Source: Bacillota bacterium (GTDB lineage Bacteria; Bacillota; Clostridia; Lachnospirales; Lachnospiraceae). From it: a stretch of 64,000 bases of DNA. Each line of letters starts with the position of its first letter. Position 1 is the stretch's first letter. Of the stretch, positions 35,347-43,112 are shown one piece after another. The stretch is taken from contig JAEWAK010000012.1 in NCBI GenBank assembly GCA_023391695.1, positions 310,001 to 374,000 of the forward strand. The letters run 5' to 3'. A program made the translations under genes and the position numbers. The notes beneath the pieces are model-generated. The model had not been told where the DNA came from and made no database searches. It was given only the letters and a program-made list of their open reading frames with translations.

Positions 35347-36681
35347 TTATTTATAATCCGCAGCCAGTTTATCAACAATTTCCTGGCCCGTTACTTTGGA
35401 ATCTTCATCAAACATAGCCGACTGCATTGCCGTGATTAAAGCGTCCGCAAACTTTTTACTTTCCGTCGGATAGGCAAACGGCTGGGTATTATCCAGATAA
35501 CCGACTAAATCAGCCAGCCCGGGCAGTTCTTCTTCATATAATGCATAATAAGAATCGTTTGCCGGAATAACCTGTGTTACATCAACTGTCGCTTTATATA
35601 AATTTTCATTAGCAAAGGCATAACCGATGGCTGCTTTTACCGCTTCCGATGCATCGGAATTCTTAAGTTCCACCAATGCTGCCGAATGGCAGGTTGCACC
35701 GCCGGCCGAATTGCCGCCTGAAGGCATTGCCAGGTACTTAAGTTCAATATCCGGTGCTTCGGACATAAAACTTGACTGGTACCATGCACCGCCGGTCGAG
35801 AATAAGGCCGATTCCTGAATCATGACCGCACCGTCCCATCCAAGACCAAGTTCGGTGGGTGTAATAATATATCCTTCTTTATAGGCATCCAGCAGAAATT
35901 GCATTGCTTCCCCGTTTTCCTTGGAGTTAACGGTTTGGCCGTATCCCCATCCGCCTCCGAACGAAATTGCATAGTTTGTCAGATGGTACTCCTGAATGTT
36001 TACACATAAGGCCGGTTCACCGGTTTCTTCCTTTACCTTCCGGCAGATTTCAAGCACTTCATCCCAGGTCTTCGGATAGGCATCACCCAAGCCAAGTTCT
36101 TTCCACATGTTATTGTTTACAATAAATACACCGGGATTTAAAGCATAAGGAACACCATAGGTAACACCGTCAATTTTCCAGGCGTCAAATGCGGACGGCA
36201 GAATTCCTTCCGTATTAATGGTGCCGTCTGTAATTGCAGCATCCAGGCCGACAAATAAACCTTCTTTTATATATTGCAGATAATGCTCATTTGTACAGGA
36301 TATAATATCCGGTGCTGTTCCGGCTGCAATCTGGGCCGGAATATTATCCCAGAAATCAGAGTCACTGGGATATTTCATAAAATTAATTTTTATCCCGAGT
36401 TGTTCCTCTATTCCCTCAAAGGCCGCCTCCAGTCTCTTCTGTTCGTCATCACTCCAGATACCGATATCCAGGGTAACACCGTCAAAATTCTGATTTCCCG
36501 TTTTCTCAGTTCCGGTTCCTTCATTTCCTGATTCTTCTTTTGTTTCTGAATTGGTTCCGGTTTCTTGTGTACCTGTTATTTCCTTACCCGAATTATCTGT
36601 TTTTTTGCCGCCGCAACCGGTAAACAGCCCCACCGCCATACATCCGATAATCGAAAGTGTTACTAATTTCCTGAACTTCAT
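35347..36681 (-). CDS. Extracellular solute-binding lipoprotein, fourth cassette
   Basis: A 444-residue SBP family 1 protein. The lipoprotein signal (MKFRKLVTLSIIGCMAVGLF, then TGC with Cys at about 23) is followed by a long Thr/Glu/Gly-rich linker and the binding domain (ISCTNEHYLQYIKEGLFVGL, STGGAWYQSSFM). The ATG at 36681 has AAGGAGG upstream; the longer frame to 36765 is not a signal peptide. It is the first gene of a seven-gene operon with two permeases, a nucleoside hydrolase-like enzyme, the LacI-kinase fusion, GH31 and the ARH-fold protein. Confidence 0.92.
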   Translation of the reverse strand: MKFRKLVTLSIIGCMAVGLFTGCGGKKTDNSGKEITGTQETGTNSETKEESGNEGTGTEKTGNQNFDGVTLDIGIWSDDEQKRLEAAFEGIEEQLGIKINFMKYPSDSDFWDNIPAQIAAGTAPDIISCTNEHYLQYIKEGLFVGLDAAITDGTINTEGILPSAFDAWKIDGVTYGVPYALNPGVFIVNNNMWKELGLGDAYPKTWDEVLEICRKVKEETGEPALCVNIQEYHLTNYAISFGGGWGYGQTVNSKENGEAMQFLLDAYKEGYIITPTELGLGWDGAVMIQESALFSTGGAWYQSSFMSEAPDIELKYLAMPSGGNSAGGATCHSAALVELKNSDASEAVKAAIGYAFANENLYKATVDVTQVIPANDSYYALYEEELPGLADLVGYLDNTQPFAYPTESKKFADALITAMQSAMFDEDSKVTGQEIVDKLAADYK

Positions 36682-36756
36682 TGTAAATCCTCCTTCACGT
36701 AATTGATTATTTGGATCAGATACCTTCCCCAATATCAAAAAATCCCCCCTGTACAC

Positions 36757-36802
36757 AAAATCCAACTATTTTTATCATCAGTATAACATCAGATTGGATT
36801 TT
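36757..36802 (-). promoter_or_regulatory. Inverted repeat in the leader of the fourth ABC operon
   Basis: AAAATCCAA (36757-36765) and TTGGATTTT (36794-36802) form a stem with a 28-base loop, between promoter and ribosome site. On the minus strand a TTTTTT run follows about 20 bases later. It may be an attenuator or a second operator. Confidence 0.35.
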
Positions 36803-36830
36803 AGTTACATTGCATAGGATAATTGTTTAT

Positions 36831-36883
36831 GAAACTGTTTTCCTATGTATATTTATTATATATTTAATTCTAAACCTTGTCAA
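36831..36883 (-). promoter_or_regulatory. Consensus promoter with operator for the fourth ABC operon
   Basis: On the minus strand TTGACA (36878-36883), 17 bases, TATAAT (36855-36860), followed by ATAGGAAAACAGTTTC (36831-36846). The arrangement is almost the same as at 25695-25756, and the 12-base GAAAACAGTTTC is identical. CATAGGA and TCCTATG around it form a wider inverted repeat. The remaining bases to 37050 show no gene. Confidence 0.8.
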
Positions 36884-37050
36884 TGATATTTTATACTAAA
36901 TTAACAAAGCAGAAACAGGGAAATTATTCCAGCAGGTACCCTCAAGACTTTTTGTGTTGGAAAGATCTCATATGACACTTAAACTTAAGTAAATTACGCC
37001 AGGAATGAAAAGTGAAATGTCTGGGGCAAGGCGCCTGGCTTAACATAAAT

Positions 37051-37096
37051 AACACCCTATGATTGTCTTTACTATCTGACAATCATAGGGTGTTTT
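37051..37096. terminator. Terminator after the ROK regulator gene
   Basis: A perfect 17-bp stem: AACACCCTATGATTGTC (37051-37067) against GACAATCATAGGGTGTT (37078-37094), directly after the ROK stop. The T run is stronger on the plus strand, so it may work in both directions. Confidence 0.8.
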
Positions 37097-38247
37097 TAAT
37101 CGATCGAATCAAAATACTTTTCAATAAATTGGATTCCTGCTCCGACAGCAGCCGCTTCTTTCTTGTAGGCGGCACTTTTGATGTAGGTTGTATCGATATC
37201 AAAATTATTATATTTCATAACCTGGTACCCCAGTTCTGCCAGGTAATCTTCCAGGTAACCTCCCAAGTATCCTCCCAGGATAATATCACAGTCAAATGCC
37301 ATCCTGAGATTGGCTATCGATATGGCAAGATAATCTAGATAGTCCTGCCAGGCTTTCATACATTCTGCATTTCCTTCTTTTAACTTAAGGAAAAACAGGT
37401 CTAAATTATCATCCGTATATTTAGAAAGAGTCTGGGCGGAACAATAGGCATCCATACATCCCTTTTTGCCGCAATAACAGGTCCGGCCTCCCGGCTCTAT
37501 GACCATATGGCCAAATTCGGCACTTTTATAATTATCTCCCATATAGATATTATCATGGATATAGACGGCTCCTCCCACCGTATTACTCAGGGATAAATAT
37601 ATGCTGTTCTTTGCCGCCTCCTTAAGCTCCGCATAAGCCGCACTGTTGGCATCATTACTGAATGCAACTTCATATTTCAGAAACTGGCTGAACTTTTTGA
37701 GGCTCAAATTACTGACCTGGAAAACATGGGTCCGCAATAATATGGAATTTGTCGTATCCACGATACCGGGTATGGACAGCCCCACACCCAGGACCTTATT
37801 TTTATCAATATGATTTTCAGCCAGGAAGCTATCCAATTCCACACCTAAGCTTTCATAATATTCAACCGAATCTTCATAAAAACGCTTTGACCTTTTATAT
37901 ACGGAAACAGTTCCGCTGGTGTCAACCAAAACCATACTGATATGATTTCTCGTAACGTCAATACCTACCGCATATTTATGGTCTTTTGCCAGGGACAGGG
38001 CTCCGGCCTTTCTTCCTCCGGTAGACTGGTACTTGCCTGTCTCTATAACAATTCCCCGCTCAAGCAATTCTTTCACATTCTGCAGTACCGTGGGCATACT
38101 AAGGCCTAACTCCCGGGATATTTCCTGCTTGGAGGTTTCTCCTTTTTTATATATAAACTTAACTATTTTCACTTTGTTCCTGTGCTTGGTTTCCATAATA
38201 CTTGGTTTTCGATTCATATATACCCCGGCTTTATCTAAAGTTTCCAT
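37096..38247 (-). CDS. ROK-family repressor (XylR/NagC type)
   Basis: A 383-residue ROK regulator. The N-terminal winged helix (EISRELGLSMPTVLQNVKEL) is followed by the ROK kinase fold with VGIDVTRNHISMVLVDTSG, GVGLSIPGIVD and the zinc motif CYCGKKGCMDAYC. Such proteins bind DNA until a sugar or sugar phosphate binds. AGGAA lies 9 bases before the ATG. The gene lies directly upstream of the fourth ABC operon and has its own terminator. Its promoter carries sequence shared with the promoters of both nucleoside hydrolase operons, so it is the likely common repressor. Confidence 0.93.
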   Translation of the reverse strand: METLDKAGVYMNRKPSIMETKHRNKVKIVKFIYKKGETSKQEISRELGLSMPTVLQNVKELLERGIVIETGKYQSTGGRKAGALSLAKDHKYAVGIDVTRNHISMVLVDTSGTVSVYKRSKRFYEDSVEYYESLGVELDSFLAENHIDKNKVLGVGLSIPGIVDTTNSILLRTHVFQVSNLSLKKFSQFLKYEVAFSNDANSAAYAELKEAAKNSIYLSLSNTVGGAVYIHDNIYMGDNYKSAEFGHMVIEPGGRTCYCGKKGCMDAYCSAQTLSKYTDDNLDLFFLKLKEGNAECMKAWQDYLDYLAISIANLRMAFDCDIILGGYLGGYLEDYLAELGYQVMKYNNFDIDTTYIKSAAYKKEAAAVGAGIQFIEKYFDSID

Positions 38248-38257
38248 ATCATCAGTT

Positions 38258-38304
38258 CCTATAATCCTAAGTTATATTATAGGATAAACCGGGGGTTAAT
38301 TCAA
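38258..38304 (-). promoter_or_regulatory. ROK gene promoter with palindromic operator
   Basis: On the minus strand TTGAAT (38299-38304), 17 bases, TATAAT (38276-38281). The inverted repeat CCTATAAT (38258-38265) and ATTATAGG (38276-38283) covers the -10 box. The sequence ATAGGAACTGAT that follows resembles ATAGGAAAACTGAT at 25709-25722. Autorepression is likely. Confidence 0.75.
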
Positions 38305-38362
38305 TTTAATTTTTTTGCTGCCTGGCAGGTTTAAGTATTATTCAAAGACACAGTATAAATTA

Positions 38363-38404
38363 AGAGGTAATAAAGTTCCAATACCCTGGAACTTTATTAC
38401 CTCT
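38363..38404 (-). terminator. Terminator of aspS
   Basis: A perfect 18-bp stem: AGAGGTAATAAAGTTCCA (38363-38380) against TGGAACTTTATTACCTCT (38387-38404). It lies 14 bases after the aspS stop. Confidence 0.85.
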
Positions 38405-38418
38405 ATTTATGATTTATA

Positions 38419-40206
38419 TTACTGCTGTGAAACGATTCCGATTCCAAGCTCGTCCAATTGTTTCTGTTCTACCATATTCGGTGCTTCCGTCATTAAGCAG
38501 GAAGCGTCTTTTACCTTAGGGAATGCGATTACGTCACGGATGCTGTCCTCTTTTGCCATAAGCATAATAAGACGGTCCAGGCCATAGGCAAGTCCCGCAT
38601 GAGGGGGAACACCATACTTGAATGCATTTAATAAGAAGCCGAACCGGTCATAGGCATCTTCCCTGGTAAAGCCTAATACTTCAAACATCTTCTCCTGAAC
38701 CTGGTTCTGGAAGATTCTCACGCTGCCACCGCCGATTTCCGTTCCGTTTAATACGATATCATAAGCTTTCGCCCTTACTTTGCCCGGTTCCTTATCCAGT
38801 AAATCCAGATCTTCTTCCATAGGCATGGTAAACGGATGATGCTTCGCCGTATATCTTCCTTCTTCCTTGGAATACTCAAGTAACGGGAACTCCGTAACCC
38901 AAAGGAACTTGTATTCGTCTTTCTTTAATAAATCAAGATTTCTCGCTATCTCTAACCTTAAGTTACCTAATACGTCAAATACGATGTCGTCTTCGTCTGC
39001 CGCAAATAATAACAGATCACCCGGTTCTCCTGCCATGGCATCCGTCAGGGCTGCCAGTTCTTCCTCCGTCATGAATTTTGAGAAAGAGGACTTATAAGTG
39101 CCGTCACTGTTCACTGCCAGGTAAGCCAGTCCTTTCGCACCAAACCCCTTGGCAAATTCCACAAGGGCATCAATTTTCTTTCTTGGCATCTCGGCTTGTC
39201 CTTTGGCATTGATGCCGCGGACGGAACCGCCATTTGAAAGGGCTCCTGTAAATACAGAGAAGCCGCAGTTTTTCACTGCTTCCGACACATTTTTTAACTC
39301 CATGCCAAAACGGGTATCCGGTTTATCGGAACCAAAACGGTCCATTGCCTCGGCATAAGTCATTCTCTGGATGGGAAGGGCCACCTCGATACCGATGGTT
39401 TCCTTAAACAGTTTCTGCAATAATCTTTCATTTATGCTGATTACATCATCCACATCCACAAATGACAATTCCATATCAATCTGGGTAAATTCCGGCTGCC
39501 TGTCCGCACGCAGGTCTTCGTCACGGAAACATTTCACGATCTGGAAATAACGGTCATATCCGGAACACATCAGCAGCTGTTTAAATATCTGGGGTGACTG
39601 GGGAAGTGCATAAAAGTTCCCCGGATGTACACGGCTTGGCACCAGATAATCCCTGGCACCTTCCGGCGTACTTTTGGTCAGCATGGGGGTTTCGATTTCA
39701 AGAAAACCTTCCTCTGCTAAAAACTGGCGGGTCAGGGTTGCAACCTTGCTTCTCATAATCAGGTTCTTCTGTAAATCCGGTCTTCTTAAATCCAGATACC
39801 TGTATTTTAACCTCAGTTCTTCCTTGGTTTTACTGTCTTCTTCTATTGGAAACGGCGGTGTTTCTGCTTCGGAAAGAATGCGAAGCTGTGCAGCCCTCAG
39901 TTCGATACCGCCGGTTGCAAGATTATCATTGGCTGCACCGGAGCGTGCCTCAATCTTGCCAACTACGGCTATAACAAATTCGCTTCTTAACTTCTCCGCT
40001 TTCTGAAAACCTTCGGCTCCTATATCGTTTTCTTCAAATATAACCTGTAAAAGCCCGGAACGGTCCCTCAGGTCTACGAAGATGATCCCGCCTTTATTTC
40101 TGCTTTTTTGAACCCAGCCCATAACGGTTACAACTTTACCGATATCTGAACTGGTAACTTCCGTACATCTGTGGCTTCTGTGCAAGCCTTTCATCGATTC
40201 TGCCAT
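38419..40206 (-). CDS. aspS: Aspartyl-tRNA synthetase
   Basis: A 595-residue class II synthetase of the bacterial type. The N-terminal OB-fold anticodon domain (VTVMGWVQKSRNKGGIIFVD) is followed by the catalytic core with motif 2 (FRDEDLRADRQPEFTQIDME), the GAD insertion domain (residues of about 290-410) and motif 3 (GLAYGLDRLIMLM). AGGAGG lies before the ATG. It charges tRNA-Asp; whether it also charges tRNA-Asn cannot be told by reading. In many Clostridia it directly follows hisS, but here the two are split by 5 kb. Confidence 0.98.
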   Translation of the reverse strand: MAESMKGLHRSHRCTEVTSSDIGKVVTVMGWVQKSRNKGGIIFVDLRDRSGLLQVIFEENDIGAEGFQKAEKLRSEFVIAVVGKIEARSGAANDNLATGGIELRAAQLRILSEAETPPFPIEEDSKTKEELRLKYRYLDLRRPDLQKNLIMRSKVATLTRQFLAEEGFLEIETPMLTKSTPEGARDYLVPSRVHPGNFYALPQSPQIFKQLLMCSGYDRYFQIVKCFRDEDLRADRQPEFTQIDMELSFVDVDDVISINERLLQKLFKETIGIEVALPIQRMTYAEAMDRFGSDKPDTRFGMELKNVSEAVKNCGFSVFTGALSNGGSVRGINAKGQAEMPRKKIDALVEFAKGFGAKGLAYLAVNSDGTYKSSFSKFMTEEELAALTDAMAGEPGDLLLFAADEDDIVFDVLGNLRLEIARNLDLLKKDEYKFLWVTEFPLLEYSKEEGRYTAKHHPFTMPMEEDLDLLDKEPGKVRAKAYDIVLNGTEIGGGSVRIFQNQVQEKMFEVLGFTREDAYDRFGFLLNAFKYGVPPHAGLAYGLDRLIMLMAKEDSIRDVIAFPKVKDASCLMTEAPNMVEQKQLDELGIGIVSQQ

Positions 40207-40269
40207 GTTGACCTCCTAATTTCACGTACCTGCAGGTACGCCAAAACTCCTTTGCTATCATATCACTGA

Positions 40270-40575
40270 TTATTCATAATAGTCAATACATTTTCGGTCC
40301 TTCACGACGGATCTTACGAAAGTTGCAGCTTTCACATGCTCCGGGTGTACCTGATAATTATTTAAAGCTTCCGCACTTTCAAAGGAACTGTCCAGTATCA
40401 GGTCCGCATCACCGGAACCGGAAGGCAGGGGATCTGTAATTACTTTAGCGGATATAACACCGGGTACCTTATCCTTTAAAGCTTCCAGGCTTTCTTTTAT
40501 AATTTTTGCATGCTCTTTTTTCTCTTCTTCCGTAAAATTATCTCCATGCTTCCACATAACGATGTGCTTTACCAT
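40270..40575 (-). CDS. Dabb (stress-responsive alpha/beta-barrel) domain protein
   Basis: A 101-residue single-domain protein. VKHIVMWKHG at the start, the central SGDADLILDSSFESAEALNN, and HPEHVKAATFVRSVVKDRKCIDY at the end match the dimeric Dabb family. No catalytic role is known for most members. GGAGG precedes the ATG, and aspS starts 63 bases downstream in the same direction, so co-transcription is likely. Confidence 0.92.
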   Translation of the reverse strand: MVKHIVMWKHGDNFTEEEKKEHAKIIKESLEALKDKVPGVISAKVITDPLPSGSGDADLILDSSFESAEALNNYQVHPEHVKAATFVRSVVKDRKCIDYYE

Positions 40576-40782
40576 GTTTCAATCCTCCATCATATTTAAA
40601 ATTATATTGAATTACCAGGTCCGTTTGTTTAAGACTGCTGGGGCCAGGTTTCTAAAAGAGACTTTTAAGCAGCCTCCTAATTCCCTGTAAGTTTCTTCAT
40701 TATAATTCTTTTTCACTTAAAATACAAGGGGCAGCAAACCCCGGTACAGAACATAAGCATGGGAAAGACTACGAAAGGGTCC

Positions 40783-41691
40783 TTATATTTTATATTGAAG
40801 TTCATACTTTTTCTTATTTTTCTTATCCTGGATTATTTTTTTATCCGCCTCTTCCAAAAAGAGGTTTATATTAAATTCTTCCCCCATTTTTTCCGGCGGT
40901 ATCTCTGCTATTCCATAGGAAATGGATGCGTAGGCTGAATAGGCCTGAAGTTCGTCATTCAGCCTTTCCATTAACCGGTATGATTCCATCTGGTTTCTAT
41001 CGGAACATAAAATCAGGAATTCATCCCCGCCTAACCGAAACAGGGTATCTTTTCCCTCCCGTAATAGTTTCCGTGTAATGGATACAAAGGTTAACAGCAG
41101 CTCATCCCCTTTCCGGTATCCGAATACATCATTGAATTCTTTCAGATTATCAAAATCTATGGCAATTAAAGTTAACCTGCTGCCAGCCTCATAAGCCTTT
41201 AAAGCTTCTTTATATACGACTGAATTAAAATATCTTTGATTGAAAATATCCGTCAGAGGATCCTTCATAACCCAGTTTTCCAGTACTTCGATATATTCAA
41301 GCAGCTCTTCTCTGGGCGGTTCCGTGGTTTTTTTATAGCTGATGTGCTTATTATTTAACAGCCTGATATGGTTTAAAGTTTTTAAAGTGCCCTGACACCC
41401 AATCATAACAGAGATATGAAACTTATGATTCTTGTAAAAAGCGTTTACGCATACAGGCTGGGTAATATTATCAATATTGATTGATAATACATAACCAAGT
41501 GCATATCCTTCTTTTTTTACGGCAAATAAAAAGTTTTTAAAAATAATCTGCGAATCCTTATCTAAAAGTTTAGAAAAGTGATTGCCGATTTCCAGTAAGT
41601 TATCCCGGTTATTATAACTTTTGATCTGCTCAACTATTCCGGCTGCATCACAAATAACAGTAAATTCTTTAATCGCATATTCCTGTTTCAT
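40783..41691 (-). CDS. Diguanylate cyclase (GGDEF) protein
   Basis: A 302-residue protein. Residues 1-130 look like a PAS-type sensor domain, then a short helix leads into a GGDEF domain from about 140 (DPLTDIFNQRYFN). The active-site loop is FRLGGDEFLIL, so synthesis of cyclic di-GMP is expected. No membrane segment is seen. GGGAG lies 6 bases before the ATG, with a perfect TGCCCGC/GCGGGCA hairpin (41706-41723) just upstream that could affect translation. Confidence 0.92.
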   Translation of the reverse strand: MKQEYAIKEFTVICDAAGIVEQIKSYNNRDNLLEIGNHFSKLLDKDSQIIFKNFLFAVKKEGYALGYVLSINIDNITQPVCVNAFYKNHKFHISVMIGCQGTLKTLNHIRLLNNKHISYKKTTEPPREELLEYIEVLENWVMKDPLTDIFNQRYFNSVVYKEALKAYEAGSRLTLIAIDFDNLKEFNDVFGYRKGDELLLTFVSITRKLLREGKDTLFRLGGDEFLILCSDRNQMESYRLMERLNDELQAYSAYASISYGIAEIPPEKMGEEFNINLFLEEADKKIIQDKKNKKKYELQYKI

Positions 41692-41992
41692 ATTTGGCTC
41701 CCATCTGCCCGCTTAGGCGGGCATGCAAATCAAGAGGGGTAAATAGCCCCGTCACCAATACCTCCATATCAAAGTTAATTAAATATGATATAACCCCCCT
41801 ATACCCCTTTCACATGACTCCAAATATCCGGTTATATCCCACCTCCATTTTTCCCTATTCTATTACATATATTAACAATCATTCATCACAAAATTCTCAC
41901 AAAGAATAAAACCCATACCTGTTTCACGATATCATCCGGAAAATACCCTTTATTTTTGTGTCTCACTCAATATCCGTTCTCATTTAGCCGTT
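41692..41992. other. Intergenic region without a recognisable gene
   Basis: Between the response regulator gene and the GGDEF gene I see only the small TGCCCGC/GCGGGCA hairpin at 41706-41723 and AT-rich sequence. No cyclic di-GMP riboswitch core was recognised. Confidence 0.5.
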
Positions 41993-43099
41993 TTAAAGTA
42001 ACGGCAGATCCATCTCCGAAAGTCTTTCATTAAACCATTCTTTGAAATCCCCTATTTTTTCTTCCCAGCCATTCCAGTTCTTCAAAATTTCCAGCCACCA
42101 TAACATCATTTCTTCACTTTCCGTATGCTGTTTTACAAAATGGCGCAGGATTTCCTCCGCCTGTTCAAAATCGTTATTTTTGCGGTAATAACAAATCAAT
42201 CGCTTGCAGACTCTTTTATAGATCCTGGCAATACTTTCCTGATAAGAGACGCTCCATAAATAATCCCTGGTTCCAAATAAGGGGGTGCCGTAGGATAAAC
42301 AAAGTGCTTTTATTCCCGGAACGGTGCTTTCCGTCAGGATATTCTCCCTGTCATCTATTATTTTCAGAGCCTCAAAGTCCGTAAGGATTCCCTCTGCTTT
42401 CAGTACATAACCGTCATTTATTTTTTCTATATTCGGTTCCAGAGACAGTTGTTTTATCGTCAGTTTTATTCGGTAAATGGTATTGTAGAGATTATGAAGG
42501 CCCCTGTTTTCTTCCATGTCCGGCCAGAATTTGTCCAATAATTCCCACTTATCCATATAATCGCCCCGGTGCATAAGAAAATAGGCAAATACTTCTTCCG
42601 CCTTTTTGGTGGGCCATTTTATAATCTGTTTCTGTTCATCCCTTATTTCAAAACGGCCGAAACAACGGATGTTATAAAGCAGATTCCATTCCGGTCCCTG
42701 TTTATCCTCCTTATTCATTTCATTTTGTGCAATATTTGAGTTTATTTTGTTCAGTCTTTTTATGACCCGCAAAATATCCTCCGAATTAACCGGTTTTAAA
42801 AGGTAATCAATTGCTTCCACCCCAAAGGCATCTACCGCATATTTGGAATATGCCGTAGTGAATATAATCTGCAGGTTATGCCTTTTTTCAATCAGTTTAC
42901 CGGCCAATTCCAGACCATTCATGCGGGGCATTTCAATGTCTAAAAAAGCCACATCCGGGTTTAAGCCGTCAAAATCCTCCAGGACTTCCTCCGGTGACGA
43001 ATAGGCTCCTACTACTAAAAATTCAGGGAATTCCGTAAGCATTTTTTTCATATAATTTAATACAAACAGTTCATCCTCAACAAGTATTACACGAAACAT
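41993..43099 (-). CDS. Response regulator with SARP/BTAD-type output domain
   Basis: A 368-residue regulator. The receiver domain (1-120) has phospho-acceptor Asp54 in VAFLDIEMPRMNG and the Lys in YLLKPVNSED. Next comes an OmpR-like winged helix (IRCFGRFEI, WPTKKAEEVFAYFLMHRG) and a C-terminal tetratricopeptide-like BTAD domain (ALCLSYGTPLFGTRDYLWSV), together the SARP arrangement. This output type is unusual as a partner for a 7TM/LytS-like kinase. The gene follows the kinase by 13 bases. Targets are unknown. Confidence 0.9.
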   Translation of the reverse strand: MFRVILVEDELFVLNYMKKMLTEFPEFLVVGAYSSPEEVLEDFDGLNPDVAFLDIEMPRMNGLELAGKLIEKRHNLQIIFTTAYSKYAVDAFGVEAIDYLLKPVNSEDILRVIKRLNKINSNIAQNEMNKEDKQGPEWNLLYNIRCFGRFEIRDEQKQIIKWPTKKAEEVFAYFLMHRGDYMDKWELLDKFWPDMEENRGLHNLYNTIYRIKLTIKQLSLEPNIEKINDGYVLKAEGILTDFEALKIIDDRENILTESTVPGIKALCLSYGTPLFGTRDYLWSVSYQESIARIYKRVCKRLICYYRKNNDFEQAEEILRHFVKQHTESEEMMLWWLEILKNWNGWEEKIGDFKEWFNERLSEMDLPLL

Positions 43100-43112
43100 T
43101 TAATCAACTCCT

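Noticed and set aside
41692..41992. Cyclic di-GMP riboswitch before the GGDEF gene
   Set aside because: The gap shows only a small hairpin next to the ribosome site; no conserved riboswitch core was recognised.
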